DNA from: Novispirillum itersonii
GTDB lineage: Bacteria; Pseudomonadota; Alphaproteobacteria; Rhodospirillales; Rhodospirillaceae
Reading direction: 5' to 3'
DNA length: 64,000 nucleotides
Assembly (NCBI RefSeq): GCF_014205675.1
Contig: NZ_JACIIX010000009.1
Span: 62,001-126,000, forward strand
A program made the position numbers and the translations under genes. A model generated the notes under the pieces. The model saw only the letters and a list, made by a program, of their open reading frames with translations. It did not search any database and was not told the DNA's origin. This document shows, in pieces, positions 50,543 through 58,842 of this stretch (its first letter is position 1; every line of letters begins with the position of its first letter).

Positions 50543-51439
50543 CTATCCCCGTACCTCTTTGGGAGAGCTGCCATATTTTTTGCGGAAGGCGACCGAGAAG
50601 TGTGCCGGGCTGTATCCCACCTTATAGGCGGCGGCTGAGACGCTCATGTCCTCTTCGGTCAGCAGGCGGTAGGCGACCCCCAGGCGGAGCTGCTGAAGAT
50701 AGGCGAACACGCTGTCCCCATAAAGGTGGCGGAACCCGGTCTTCAGCTTTTTGACATTGATGCCCACGGCCAGACTCAGCTCCGACAGCGAAGGCGGGGA
50801 TTGCAGGCGGCTGACCAGAAGGTCGTGGGCGGCCCGGATCCGTTCGATGTCTCCCGGCGGCAGGCGCGGCAGGGCGGCGACCGCGGGGGAGGGGTCGAGG
50901 GTGTCGAGGACCAGCGCCGTGATCTCCAGGGCCTTGGCGGTCAGGTAAAGGGTGCGGGGTGCCCCTTCCTTCAGCGGGCAGGCCGCAATCTGCGCGCACA
51001 GTGCCTGAACCGGGCGGGTTGCCGCCACGGTCATCAGATGCGGGCGCCCGTTATCTTTCAGGCGAAGACGTTCCTGCATCGATTGGGCATCTTCGGCCAG
51101 ATGCACCCCCAGCGACTGTGGCGACAGTTCGATGGCGGTATAGCGGATCGGTGTTCCCGGCTCGAAGGCCTGCATCCCTTCATTCTCGCCCAGATTCCAG
51201 ACGGCGCAGACCGTCGGGGAGCTGATGGTGGTCTGCGGGCAATCGGGGATCTTGCAGCGCAGGCGGCCATTGCTGATGACGATCAGTTTCAGGCCCTCGC
51301 TCATCCGCTCGGTTTCCCAAGACTCCGACTGTACGGCGATGGTGCCGCTCTTCAGGGCAACGCTGCCGTCATAGAACGCCATCGCGGTCCGGCCCTCGGG
51401 CGGGGCCCATCCATTCACCGCCGTGCTGTCATATGTCAT
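50543..51439 (-). CDS. AraC-family regulator, PchR-like
   Basis: 298 residues. The C-terminal AraC domain is SPPSLSELSLAVGINVKKLK, TGFRHLYGDSVFAYLQQLRL, SVSAAAYKVGYSPAHFSVAF, RKKYGSSPKEVRG, with the LKTGFRHLYG pattern typical of PchR. PchR-type proteins bind intracellular siderophore and activate uptake genes. The ATG at 51439 (MTYDSTAVNG) follows no strong ribosome site; the next ATG in frame would cut 19 residues. Divergent from the siderophore receptor, with a candidate Fur box between. Confidence 0.87.
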   Translation of the reverse strand: MTYDSTAVNGWAPPEGRTAMAFYDGSVALKSGTIAVQSESWETERMSEGLKLIVISNGRLRCKIPDCPQTTISSPTVCAVWNLGENEGMQAFEPGTPIRYTAIELSPQSLGVHLAEDAQSMQERLRLKDNGRPHLMTVAATRPVQALCAQIAACPLKEGAPRTLYLTAKALEITALVLDTLDPSPAVAALPRLPPGDIERIRAAHDLLVSRLQSPPSLSELSLAVGINVKKLKTGFRHLYGDSVFAYLQQLRLGVAYRLLTEEDMSVSAAAYKVGYSPAHFSVAFRKKYGSSPKEVRG

Positions 51440-51488
51440 GTCGCGCCATACGCTGGGACAAAGGGGGATTCCGGACGCGATCGTATAT

Positions 51489-51507
51489 GAGAATGATTGT
51501 CGATTGC
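51489..51507. promoter_or_regulatory. Candidate Fur box between PchR-like gene and siderophore operon
   Basis: GAGAATGATTGTCGATTGC matches 12 of 19 positions of the Fur consensus and contains GAGAATGATT, common in such sites. It is 50 bp from the regulator start and about 145 bp from the receptor ATG. Confidence 0.6.
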
Positions 51508-51649
51508 AATGAAAACAGGCTGATGACGGGGCCGGAAAATTCATCGAAAGAAAGAGTTCCGCCAGCTAAAGCCGACAGGATTGTCCCGGGTTCGGCGGGT
51601 GTGCGACCCCTTGAGCAGGAATTCAGTCATCCAGTTCAGGGATACCGAT

Positions 51650-53809
51650 ATGAGCAGAACCGAAGGTCCGGGGCAGCATTTCCTCCCGGCGGCCCTTGCC
51701 ACCACCCTGCTGTTCCCCCTCCCGGCCGTTGCCCAGCAAAGCACATCCGGCCAGCCCGTGACCCTGCCGCCCGTCACGGTGACGGAAAGCGCCGAACAGC
51801 CCAACGGGCCGGTGCAGGGGTATGTCGCCCGGGAAAGTGCGACCGCCAGCAAGACCGGTGCATCCATCATCGAGACGCCGCAGTCGGTGACGGTGATCGG
51901 GCGGGAGGAACTGTCTGACCGCAATGTTCAGTCGGTCACGCAGGCGGTCGGCTATACGCCGGGGGTCTTTGCCTCGACCTCGGCCATCAGTCAGCGGTTC
52001 GACTATTTCAGCATCCGGGGGTTTGACGCTACCAATACCGGCACGGTTCTGGACGGGCTGCGGTCCACCACCAACCAATCCTATGTGCGCTACCAACCCT
52101 ATGGCATGGAGCGGGTCGAGGTTCTGCGCGGCCCCAGTTCCTTCCTGTTCGGGGGGAATTCGCTGGGCGGGACGGTCAATCTGGTCAGCAAACGCCCGAC
52201 GGCTGAGACCCTGCGTGAGGTCGGCGTTCAGTTCGGCAATCATGGGCGGCTGCAAGGGCAGTTCGATCTTTCCGGGGCTGCTGACAAGGACAAAACGCTG
52301 CTGTACCGCCTTGTCGGTGTCGGCCGCGACAGCGAAACCCAGTTTGACGGCGTGCCCGACGATACCGGGTATATCGCCCCCTCCCTGACCTGGCGCCCCA
52401 ATGCCGACACCAGCCTGACCCTGCTGTCATCCTACAGCCGGGATGAGTTCGGTCCGCCGCGCCCGTTCCTGCCCTTGAAGGGAAGTCTACAGGCCAATCC
52501 CAACGGTGCCTTGCCCCGCAATCTGTACCTTGATGGCAAGGAACTGGAAAACAACAATACCCAGGTCAATTTTGGCTACAGTCTCGACCACGCGATCAGC
52601 GATGGCTGGTCCCTTCAGTCTTCGGCGCGCTACACCTATAACGATCTGATGACCCAAACCTTTTCGGGTCTTGCTTTGGCTGCCGACAACCGCACCCTGA
52701 ACCGCCGTGCTTACGAGTTCGGCATCACCGGCCGTGTTTTTGCCACCGATAACAGCGTCCGGAAGGACTGGGATGCCGGGCTGCTGCGTGGCACTTCGAC
52801 GGTCGGGCTGTCCTACCGCCATACCGGGGAAGAGTATTACCTCAACACCGGCGCGGCCCCGGCCATTGATATCTATGCCCCGGTCTATGGCGGGGCCTTT
52901 GCGGCCAACACCCCCTTCACCAAAACCGACCAGACCGGGCACGAGGCCGGGCTGTACGTCGCCAACACGGTCCATCTTGCCGACCGTTTCGTGGTCGATC
53001 TGGCCGGGCGGCGCGACTGGGTCTCTGTTGATACAGACAATCTGCTGACCAACAGGAACACGTCGCAGCAGGATCAGGCCTCCACCTACCGTGTCGGGCT
53101 GACCTATCTGGCCGGGTGGGGCCTTGCCCCCTACACCAGCTATGCGACCTCGTTCAGCCCGGTGCTGGGCACCAATGTGTATGGCGATGCCTACAAGCCG
53201 ACCGAAGGGAAGCAGTTTGAGGCGGGCATCAAGTATCAGCCTGACTTTGCCGATGCCCTGTTCACCGCAGCCTACTACGATCTGACCCAGACCAACGTCT
53301 CGACCGCGGATCCCAACAATGCGCTGAATACCCTCCAGACCGGCGAGGTCCAGTCGCGCGGGATTGAACTGTCGGCCACAGTCAGCCTGATGCCGGGGCT
53401 GAAAACCGTGGCCAGCTATACCTATAACGATCAGGAAGTGACCGCCACCACCACGGCGCAGGCGCTGGGCAAGCGCCCGACCGCGCAGCCGGAACAGATG
53501 ATCAGCCTGTGGGGCGATTATACCGTGCAGGATGGCCCGCTGGCGGGGCTTGGGGTCGGGGGCGGCGGGCGTTACGTCGGCTCAACCTACGCCGATGCGG
53601 CCAATCAGATCCGGGTTCCGTCCTACACGCTGTTTGATGCCGCCATCCGGTATGACCTGAGCGGCGTTGACAGCAGACTCAGCGGACTGAATCTGGCCCT
53701 GAACGTCAATAACCTTTTCGATAAAGAGTATTACGTCAGCTGCTCCTCCACCTCGTGCAACGAGGGCTATGGGCGCACGGTCCTCGGCACCGTCAGTTAT
53801 CGCTGGTAA
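51650..53809 (+). CDS. TonB-dependent siderophore receptor (FhuA/ferrichrome-type family)
   Basis: 719 residues. Signal peptide about 1-28 (LPAALATTLLFPLPAVAQ), a TonB-box-like stretch (TLPPVTVTES), the plug (SIIETPQSVTVIGREELSDR; FSIRGFDATNTGTVLDGLRS; MERVEVLRGPSSFLFGGNSL) and a barrel ending in Trp (VLGTVSYRW). No STN domain, so it does not signal to FecR. Regulation is expected from Fur and the PchR-like activator. The start at 51650 is preferred over the GTG/ATG frame upstream because the signal peptide begins just after. Confidence 0.93.
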   Translation: MSRTEGPGQHFLPAALATTLLFPLPAVAQQSTSGQPVTLPPVTVTESAEQPNGPVQGYVARESATASKTGASIIETPQSVTVIGREELSDRNVQSVTQAVGYTPGVFASTSAISQRFDYFSIRGFDATNTGTVLDGLRSTTNQSYVRYQPYGMERVEVLRGPSSFLFGGNSLGGTVNLVSKRPTAETLREVGVQFGNHGRLQGQFDLSGAADKDKTLLYRLVGVGRDSETQFDGVPDDTGYIAPSLTWRPNADTSLTLLSSYSRDEFGPPRPFLPLKGSLQANPNGALPRNLYLDGKELENNNTQVNFGYSLDHAISDGWSLQSSARYTYNDLMTQTFSGLALAADNRTLNRRAYEFGITGRVFATDNSVRKDWDAGLLRGTSTVGLSYRHTGEEYYLNTGAAPAIDIYAPVYGGAFAANTPFTKTDQTGHEAGLYVANTVHLADRFVVDLAGRRDWVSVDTDNLLTNRNTSQQDQASTYRVGLTYLAGWGLAPYTSYATSFSPVLGTNVYGDAYKPTEGKQFEAGIKYQPDFADALFTAAYYDLTQTNVSTADPNNALNTLQTGEVQSRGIELSATVSLMPGLKTVASYTYNDQEVTATTTAQALGKRPTAQPEQMISLWGDYTVQDGPLAGLGVGGGGRYVGSTYADAANQIRVPSYTLFDAAIRYDLSGVDSRLSGLNLALNVNNLFDKEYYVSCSSTSCNEGYGRTVLGTVSYRW

Positions 53810-53833
53810 TCACACAGAATGCGGAGAAAAAAC

Positions 53834-54937
53834 ATGAACGGCTTCCTGCGCCGGGCCCGGGCCCTGCTGTGTGTGGCAGGCCTTGTGCTGCCCGCCGCTG
53901 CCACGGCAGCGCCGATTTCCGTCACCGATATGCTGGACCGCTCCGTCACCCTGCCAGCCCCGGCAAAGCGGGTGGTGCTGGCCGAGGGACGGCATATCCT
54001 GACGCTGGCCCTGCTGGACCGCCAGCCGCTGTCGCTGGTGGCGGCCTGGGGGAATGACCTCCGGCGGTTTTCACCGGAAACCTATGCCGCGCTGGGGTCT
54101 GCGTTCCCCGAGGTTGACGCGATCCCCGACGTGGGCGGGCTGGGCAACGGGTCGTTCTCCATGGAGGCGGTGATCAAGGCCCGGCCCGATCTGGTCCTGT
54201 TCACCCTGTACGGGCCGCCGCCTGAGGGCATCCGCAAGCTGGACGAGGCGGGTATTCCCTATGTGTTTGTGGATTTCTTCCGCGACCCGCTGACAAAAAC
54301 GGTCCCGAGCCTGCGTCTGCTTGGCAGGGTCCTCGACCGCGAGGCGCAGGCGGAGGAGTTCATCAGTTTCTATGAAAGCCATATGGCGGGCGTTGCCGGG
54401 CGGCTGAAAACCGTCTCCCGCCGTCCCGATGTGCTGTTCCACCTCAACCCCGACGGAAAGGACTGCTGCTATTCCTCCGGGCCGGGCAACATGACGGACT
54501 TCATCGCGGCGGCAGGCGGGCGGAACATCGGTGCCGACGTTATCCCCGGGTCGATCGGAAAGCTGGGGCTGGAATATGTCCTGTCCCGGAACCCGGACTT
54601 TTATCTTGCCGGAGGCGGGTCCTCGGTGACGCTGACCGGGGTACAGATCGGGCCGGGGGTTTCCGCCGATCAGGCCGGGGCCACACTGCGGTCGGTGCTG
54701 GAGGCACCGGGTATCCGTGGCCTGAAGGCGGTGCAGGAGGGACGGGCCGGAGGGGTCTGGCTGTTCTTCTTTGACAATCCGCTGTTTGTCGTCGGGATCG
54801 AAGGGATCGCCAAGATGCTGCACCCGGCGGCCTTCCGGGATCTGGACCCTGACCGGACCCTGGCCGAGCTGAACGAGCGGTTCCTGCCGTTTCCGCTGCG
54901 GGGGACCTTCTGGACGGGTACCGGGGGCCAGCCATGA
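53834..54937 (+). CDS. Iron-siderophore ABC transporter substrate-binding protein
   Basis: 367 residues. Signal peptide about 1-25 (ARALLCVAGLVLPAAATAA), then the two lobes of a class III binding protein: ISVTDMLDRSVTLPAPAKRV, MEAVIKARPDLVLF and a C-terminal lobe near LEYVLSRNPDFYLAGGGSSV. It catches ferric-siderophore in the periplasm and delivers it to the permease. It is 24 bp after the receptor and overlaps the permease by ATGA. Confidence 0.92.
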   Translation: MNGFLRRARALLCVAGLVLPAAATAAPISVTDMLDRSVTLPAPAKRVVLAEGRHILTLALLDRQPLSLVAAWGNDLRRFSPETYAALGSAFPEVDAIPDVGGLGNGSFSMEAVIKARPDLVLFTLYGPPPEGIRKLDEAGIPYVFVDFFRDPLTKTVPSLRLLGRVLDREAQAEEFISFYESHMAGVAGRLKTVSRRPDVLFHLNPDGKDCCYSSGPGNMTDFIAAAGGRNIGADVIPGSIGKLGLEYVLSRNPDFYLAGGGSSVTLTGVQIGPGVSADQAGATLRSVLEAPGIRGLKAVQEGRAGGVWLFFFDNPLFVVGIEGIAKMLHPAAFRDLDPDRTLAELNERFLPFPLRGTFWTGTGGQP

Positions 54938-55998
54938 ACGCGGGCGGACAGGCCGATGCGGCGGTCATGCAGGCGATTGCCGGACATGACCGCCTGATCC
55001 GGCGGCGGCTTGCCGTGATCGGCGGTCTGGCCTGTCTGGTGCTGGCGGGAGTGGTGCTCGACATGGGCACCGGCCCGGCAGGTGTATCGCTGCGGGAGGT
55101 GGTTGAAATCCTCTCCTTCCGCCACAGCGGGGATACCGCGCTTCAGGTGATCGTCTGGCAGGTCCGGCTGCCGACCGCGCTGCTGGCGGTGCTGGTCGGT
55201 GCCAGCCTCAGTCTGGCCGGGGCCGAGATGCAGACCATTCTGGACAATCCCCTTGCCAGCCCGTTCACGCTGGGGGTGTCTTCGGCGGCGGCCTTCGGGG
55301 CGGCACTGGCCATCGTCATGGGGATCACCGTGCCGATGGTGCCCAAGGGGGTGGCCGTTTCGGTCAATGCCTTCGTGGCCGCCTTCGCATCGGTGCTGCT
55401 GATCCAGCTTTTTGCCCGTCTGCGCGGCAGTTCTTCGGCTTTGGTGCTGTTCGGGATCGCTCTGGTGTTCGGCTTCAATGCACTGGTCGCGGTCATTCAG
55501 TTTGTGGCACCGACGGACTCCCTGCAACAGCTGGTGTTCTGGACCATGGGCAGCCTCAGCGGCGCTGACACGGCCTCGGTGACGGTTCTGGCCGTTCTGC
55601 TGGCGGCAACCTTTCCCTTTTCCCTGCGGGCGGCCTGGCCGATGACCCTGCTGGCCTTGGGGGAGGAACGGGCGCAAAGCCTTGGCGTGCATCCGGAACG
55701 CCTGCGTTTTGCCTGTCTGCTGCGGGCCAGCCTGCTGGCATCCCTGGCGGTGGCCTGCGCCGGAACCATCGGCTTCGTCGGCCTGATCGGGCCGCATGTG
55801 GCCCGCCTGCTGGTGGGGCAGGATCACCGCTATTTCCTGCCGTCATCCCTTCTGGCCGGGGCGGCGATCCTGTCGTTTTCCAGCGTGGTGGCCAAGGTCA
55901 TTCTGCCGGGGGTGCTGTTGCCGATCGGAATTGTCACCTCGCTGGTGGGATTGCCCTGTTTCATTGCCCTGTTGATGATGGGAAGGGGCGGGAAATGA
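54934..55998 (+). CDS. FecCD-family siderophore ABC transporter permease
   Basis: 354 residues, about ten membrane helices. FecCD hallmarks: LPTALLAVLVGASLSLAGAE, QTILDNPLASPFTLGVSSAA and GFVGLIGPHVARLLVGQDHR. It overlaps both neighbours (ATGA at each end), as expected in a tightly coupled operon. Confidence 0.94.
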   Translation: MNAGGQADAAVMQAIAGHDRLIRRRLAVIGGLACLVLAGVVLDMGTGPAGVSLREVVEILSFRHSGDTALQVIVWQVRLPTALLAVLVGASLSLAGAEMQTILDNPLASPFTLGVSSAAAFGAALAIVMGITVPMVPKGVAVSVNAFVAAFASVLLIQLFARLRGSSSALVLFGIALVFGFNALVAVIQFVAPTDSLQQLVFWTMGSLSGADTASVTVLAVLLAATFPFSLRAAWPMTLLALGEERAQSLGVHPERLRFACLLRASLLASLAVACAGTIGFVGLIGPHVARLLVGQDHRYFLPSSLLAGAAILSFSSVVAKVILPGVLLPIGIVTSLVGLPCFIALLMMGRGGK

Positions 55999-56774
55999 GT
56001 CTGGTCATCACCGGATTGACGGTTGGGTACGGGGCGCGGCGGATCTTCAGCGGGCTCGACCTGCCGGAGATCCGGGCCGGGCGGGTCACTGCTCTGGTGG
56101 GCCCCAACGGTGCGGGGAAATCGACGGTGCTGCGTGCCATCGCCGGAGGGATCGCCGCCTCGGGGCAGGTTTTCTGGAAGGAAAACGATCTGCTGCGGAT
56201 GGATGTCAGGGCGCGGTCCCGGATCATCGGCTTTATGCCGCAGGGCCTCCGCGATACGCCGGGGCTGTCGGTTCTGGACAGCGTGATTGCCTCGCTGCGG
56301 GTTTTTGCCCCGGGTCTGCCGATGTCCGCCTGCCGGGGGCAGGCCCTGACGGCGCTGTCCCGCGTTGGGATGATCGATCTGGCGCTGCGGCCGCTGGCGC
56401 AGGTGTCAGGCGGGCAACGGCAACTGGCGGGGCTGGCCCAGTCCTTGGTCCGGGATCCGGCGGTTCTGCTGCTGGATGAACCGACCAGTGCCCTTGATCT
56501 GCGCCACCAGACCGATGTGATGGGACTCCTGAAGGGGCTGGCTGCCGAAGGGCGGACCATTGTCACGGTGCTGCATGACCTGTCGCTGGCCGCCAACTGG
56601 GCCGATGAGATCATCGTGCTGGCCGATGGCGGGGTTTACGCGGCCGGGCCTGCCCGCACGGTGCTGACCCCGGATCTGTTCCGCAGCGTCTACCGGGTTC
56701 AGGCCTGCACCGGGCAGGCGGCAGACGGTGGCACCTATGTGGTGGTGACGGGGCCGCTGGAGCCCCCGCCGTGA
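55995..56774 (+). CDS. Siderophore ABC transporter ATP-binding protein
   Basis: 259 residues. Walker A GPNGAGKST near residue 36, signature VSGGQRQLAGLAQSL, Walker B VLLLDEPTSALDLRHQ and the switch His in VLHDLSLAANWAD. It completes the uptake system; the C-terminus ends in PLEPPP. The next gene is on the other strand beyond a terminator. Confidence 0.94.
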   Translation: MSLVITGLTVGYGARRIFSGLDLPEIRAGRVTALVGPNGAGKSTVLRAIAGGIAASGQVFWKENDLLRMDVRARSRIIGFMPQGLRDTPGLSVLDSVIASLRVFAPGLPMSACRGQALTALSRVGMIDLALRPLAQVSGGQRQLAGLAQSLVRDPAVLLLDEPTSALDLRHQTDVMGLLKGLAAEGRTIVTVLHDLSLAANWADEIIVLADGGVYAAGPARTVLTPDLFRSVYRVQACTGQAADGGTYVVVTGPLEPPP

Positions 56775-56821
56775 GAGAGACCGTCGCGGAGGAAGGGAAG
56801 GCTCCGGCCCTGACCCCGGAC

Positions 56822-56859
56822 AAAAAAGCCCCGCCCCTGTTGCTGCTCAGGGGCGGGGG
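56822..56859 (-). terminator. Terminator of the fatty-acid oxidation cluster
   Basis: CCCCGCCCCTG (56829-56839) pairs perfectly with CAGGGGCGGGG (56848-56858). Six A residues to the left (56822-56827) form a T-run on the minus strand, so it ends the acyl-CoA dehydrogenase transcript; it is also the last barrier for the siderophore operon. Confidence 0.8.
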
Positions 56860-56976
56860 TCAGTCTGTCCGCCTTGGTTCGATGGGGGTGAACCGCAGCG
56901 GAGTGGCCCGGGCAGTCCGCGGGCCGGATCCCCGCCGGGGTTGCGCACCCCGGCGGAAACTCTGTCAGCGTAATAC

Positions 56977-58770
56977 TCAGAACTCGTGGTCGGCGAAGTC
57001 CATCATCGACGCGCCCCCGGCCATGATGCAGGAGAACAGCGCCCCGGTCTGCGGCAGCACCCGCTGCATGTAGAACCGCGCGGTCTTGATCTTCGCCTCG
57101 TAGAAGGCCGCATCGCCGTTGGCCCCTTCGGCCAGTCTGGCGCGGGCGACATCGACGGTGCGGCACCACAGGTAGGCCAGTGCGGTCAGGCCGAACAGGC
57201 GCAGGTAATCCGTCGCCGCCGCCCCGGCCTCGTCACGGTTGACCATACCCTTCTGCGCCACCGCGCCGGTGGCCTGTTGCAGGCGGGTGAAGGCCTTGGC
57301 CAGCGGCAGGACGAATTCTTCCATGTCGTCGTCATCGCCCTTGGCTTCCAGATACTCCGCCACCGGATGGAAGAACCGCCGCAGCGAGCGCCCGGCGTTG
57401 GCCGGCATCTTGCGCCCGACCAGATCCAGCGCCTGAATGCCGTTGGTGCCTTCATAAATCTGGGCAATGCGGGCATCGCGGATGTACTGCTCCATGCCCC
57501 ATTCGCGGATGTAGCCGTGGCCGCCGTAAACCTGCACGCCGATGTTGGTGGCTTCATACCCCAGGTCGGTCAGCAGGGCTTTCACGATCGGGGTCAGCAG
57601 CGCCACCAGATCCTCGGATTCCTGCCGCACCGCCGGATCCGGGTGATGATTGGCAAGGTCCAGCGCCTGCGCCACCCAGCCGACCAGCGCCCGCGATCCT
57701 TCCATGGTTGCCTTCTGGGTCAGCAGCATGCGCCGCACGTCCGGGTGGACCAGAATGGGGTCGGCCTTGGCCTCCGGGTTCTTGGTGCCGGTCAGGGAAC
57801 GGCCCTGAATCCGGTCTTTGGCATAGGCCAGCGCCCCCTGATAGGAGGCCTCGCCCAGCCCCAGACCCTGTACACCGACGGCCAGCCGTTCGGTGTTCAT
57901 CATCGCGAACATCGCCTGCATGCCCTTGTGCGGCTGCCCGACCAGCCAGCCGGTGGCACCGTCGAAGTTCATCACGCAGGTGGCGGAGGCCTTGATGCCC
58001 ATCTTGTGCTCAATCGCCCCGCACATCACGCCGTTGCGCGGGCCGGGGGTGTTGTCGGCATCGGGCAGGAACTTCGGCACCAGAAACAGCGAAATGCCCT
58101 TCGCCCCTTCCGGCGCGTCCGGCAGCTTGGCCAGCACCAGATGGATGATGTTTTCCGTCAGGTCATGTTCCCCGGCGGAAATGAAGATCTTGGTGCCGGT
58201 GATGGCATAGCTGCCGTCGCCGCGCGGCTCCGCCTTGGTGCGGATCATGCCCAGATCGGTGCCGCAGTGCGGTTCGGTCAGGCACATGGTGCCGGACCAT
58301 TCGCCGGAAACCATCTTCGGCAGATACTGCTGCTTCAGCTCGTCCGCCCCATAGGCTTCCAGCGCCACATAGGCCCCGTGGCTGAGGCCGGGATACATGC
58401 CGAACGACAGGTTGGAAGAGCAGATCATCTCTTCCACCATGCTGTTGACCAGCTTGGGCATGCCCTGACCGCCGAATTCCGGCTTGCAGGCGATGGAGGT
58501 CCAGCCGCCGTCGCAGAAGGTCTGATAGGCTTCCCTGAAGCCCTTGGGGGTGCGGACCACCCCGTTCTCATAGGTGCAGCCCTCTTCATCGCCGGAGCGG
58601 TTGATCGGGTGCAGCACCTGTTCGCAGATCTTGGCGGCTTCTTCCAGCACCGCATCAATCACGTCCGGGGTCATGTCTTCATACCCGGGCAGCTGGTGCA
58701 GCGTGGTGCCGCTGAACAGTTCGTTCATCACAAAGCGCATGTCGCGCAGGGGAGCCTTATAGGCGGCCAT
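56977..58770 (-). CDS. Acyl-CoA dehydrogenase
   Basis: 597 residues; FAD enzyme introducing the 2,3-double bond of acyl-CoA. N-terminal domain (DVIDAVLEEAAKICEQVLHP), middle domain MCLTEPHCGTDLGMIRTKAE, TGTKIFISAGEHD, C-terminal domain VQVYGGHGYIREWGMEQYIR, then RIAQIYEGTNGIQALDLVG with the catalytic Glu in YEGTNGI, and an extra C-terminal helical extension, as in the 590-600-residue group including DmdC-like enzymes. It is the last gene of the minus-strand cluster, 72 bp after the hydroxyacyl-CoA dehydrogenase. Confidence 0.93.
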   Translation of the reverse strand: MAAYKAPLRDMRFVMNELFSGTTLHQLPGYEDMTPDVIDAVLEEAAKICEQVLHPINRSGDEEGCTYENGVVRTPKGFREAYQTFCDGGWTSIACKPEFGGQGMPKLVNSMVEEMICSSNLSFGMYPGLSHGAYVALEAYGADELKQQYLPKMVSGEWSGTMCLTEPHCGTDLGMIRTKAEPRGDGSYAITGTKIFISAGEHDLTENIIHLVLAKLPDAPEGAKGISLFLVPKFLPDADNTPGPRNGVMCGAIEHKMGIKASATCVMNFDGATGWLVGQPHKGMQAMFAMMNTERLAVGVQGLGLGEASYQGALAYAKDRIQGRSLTGTKNPEAKADPILVHPDVRRMLLTQKATMEGSRALVGWVAQALDLANHHPDPAVRQESEDLVALLTPIVKALLTDLGYEATNIGVQVYGGHGYIREWGMEQYIRDARIAQIYEGTNGIQALDLVGRKMPANAGRSLRRFFHPVAEYLEAKGDDDDMEEFVLPLAKAFTRLQQATGAVAQKGMVNRDEAGAAATDYLRLFGLTALAYLWCRTVDVARARLAEGANGDAAFYEAKIKTARFYMQRVLPQTGALFSCIMAGGASMMDFADHEF

Positions 58771-58842
58771 GGCGGGGAATCTCCCTAAAGGGTGACGGAA
58801 AGCGGGGGAGGGCCGGGCGGCAGCCTCACCCCGTCCGGATCA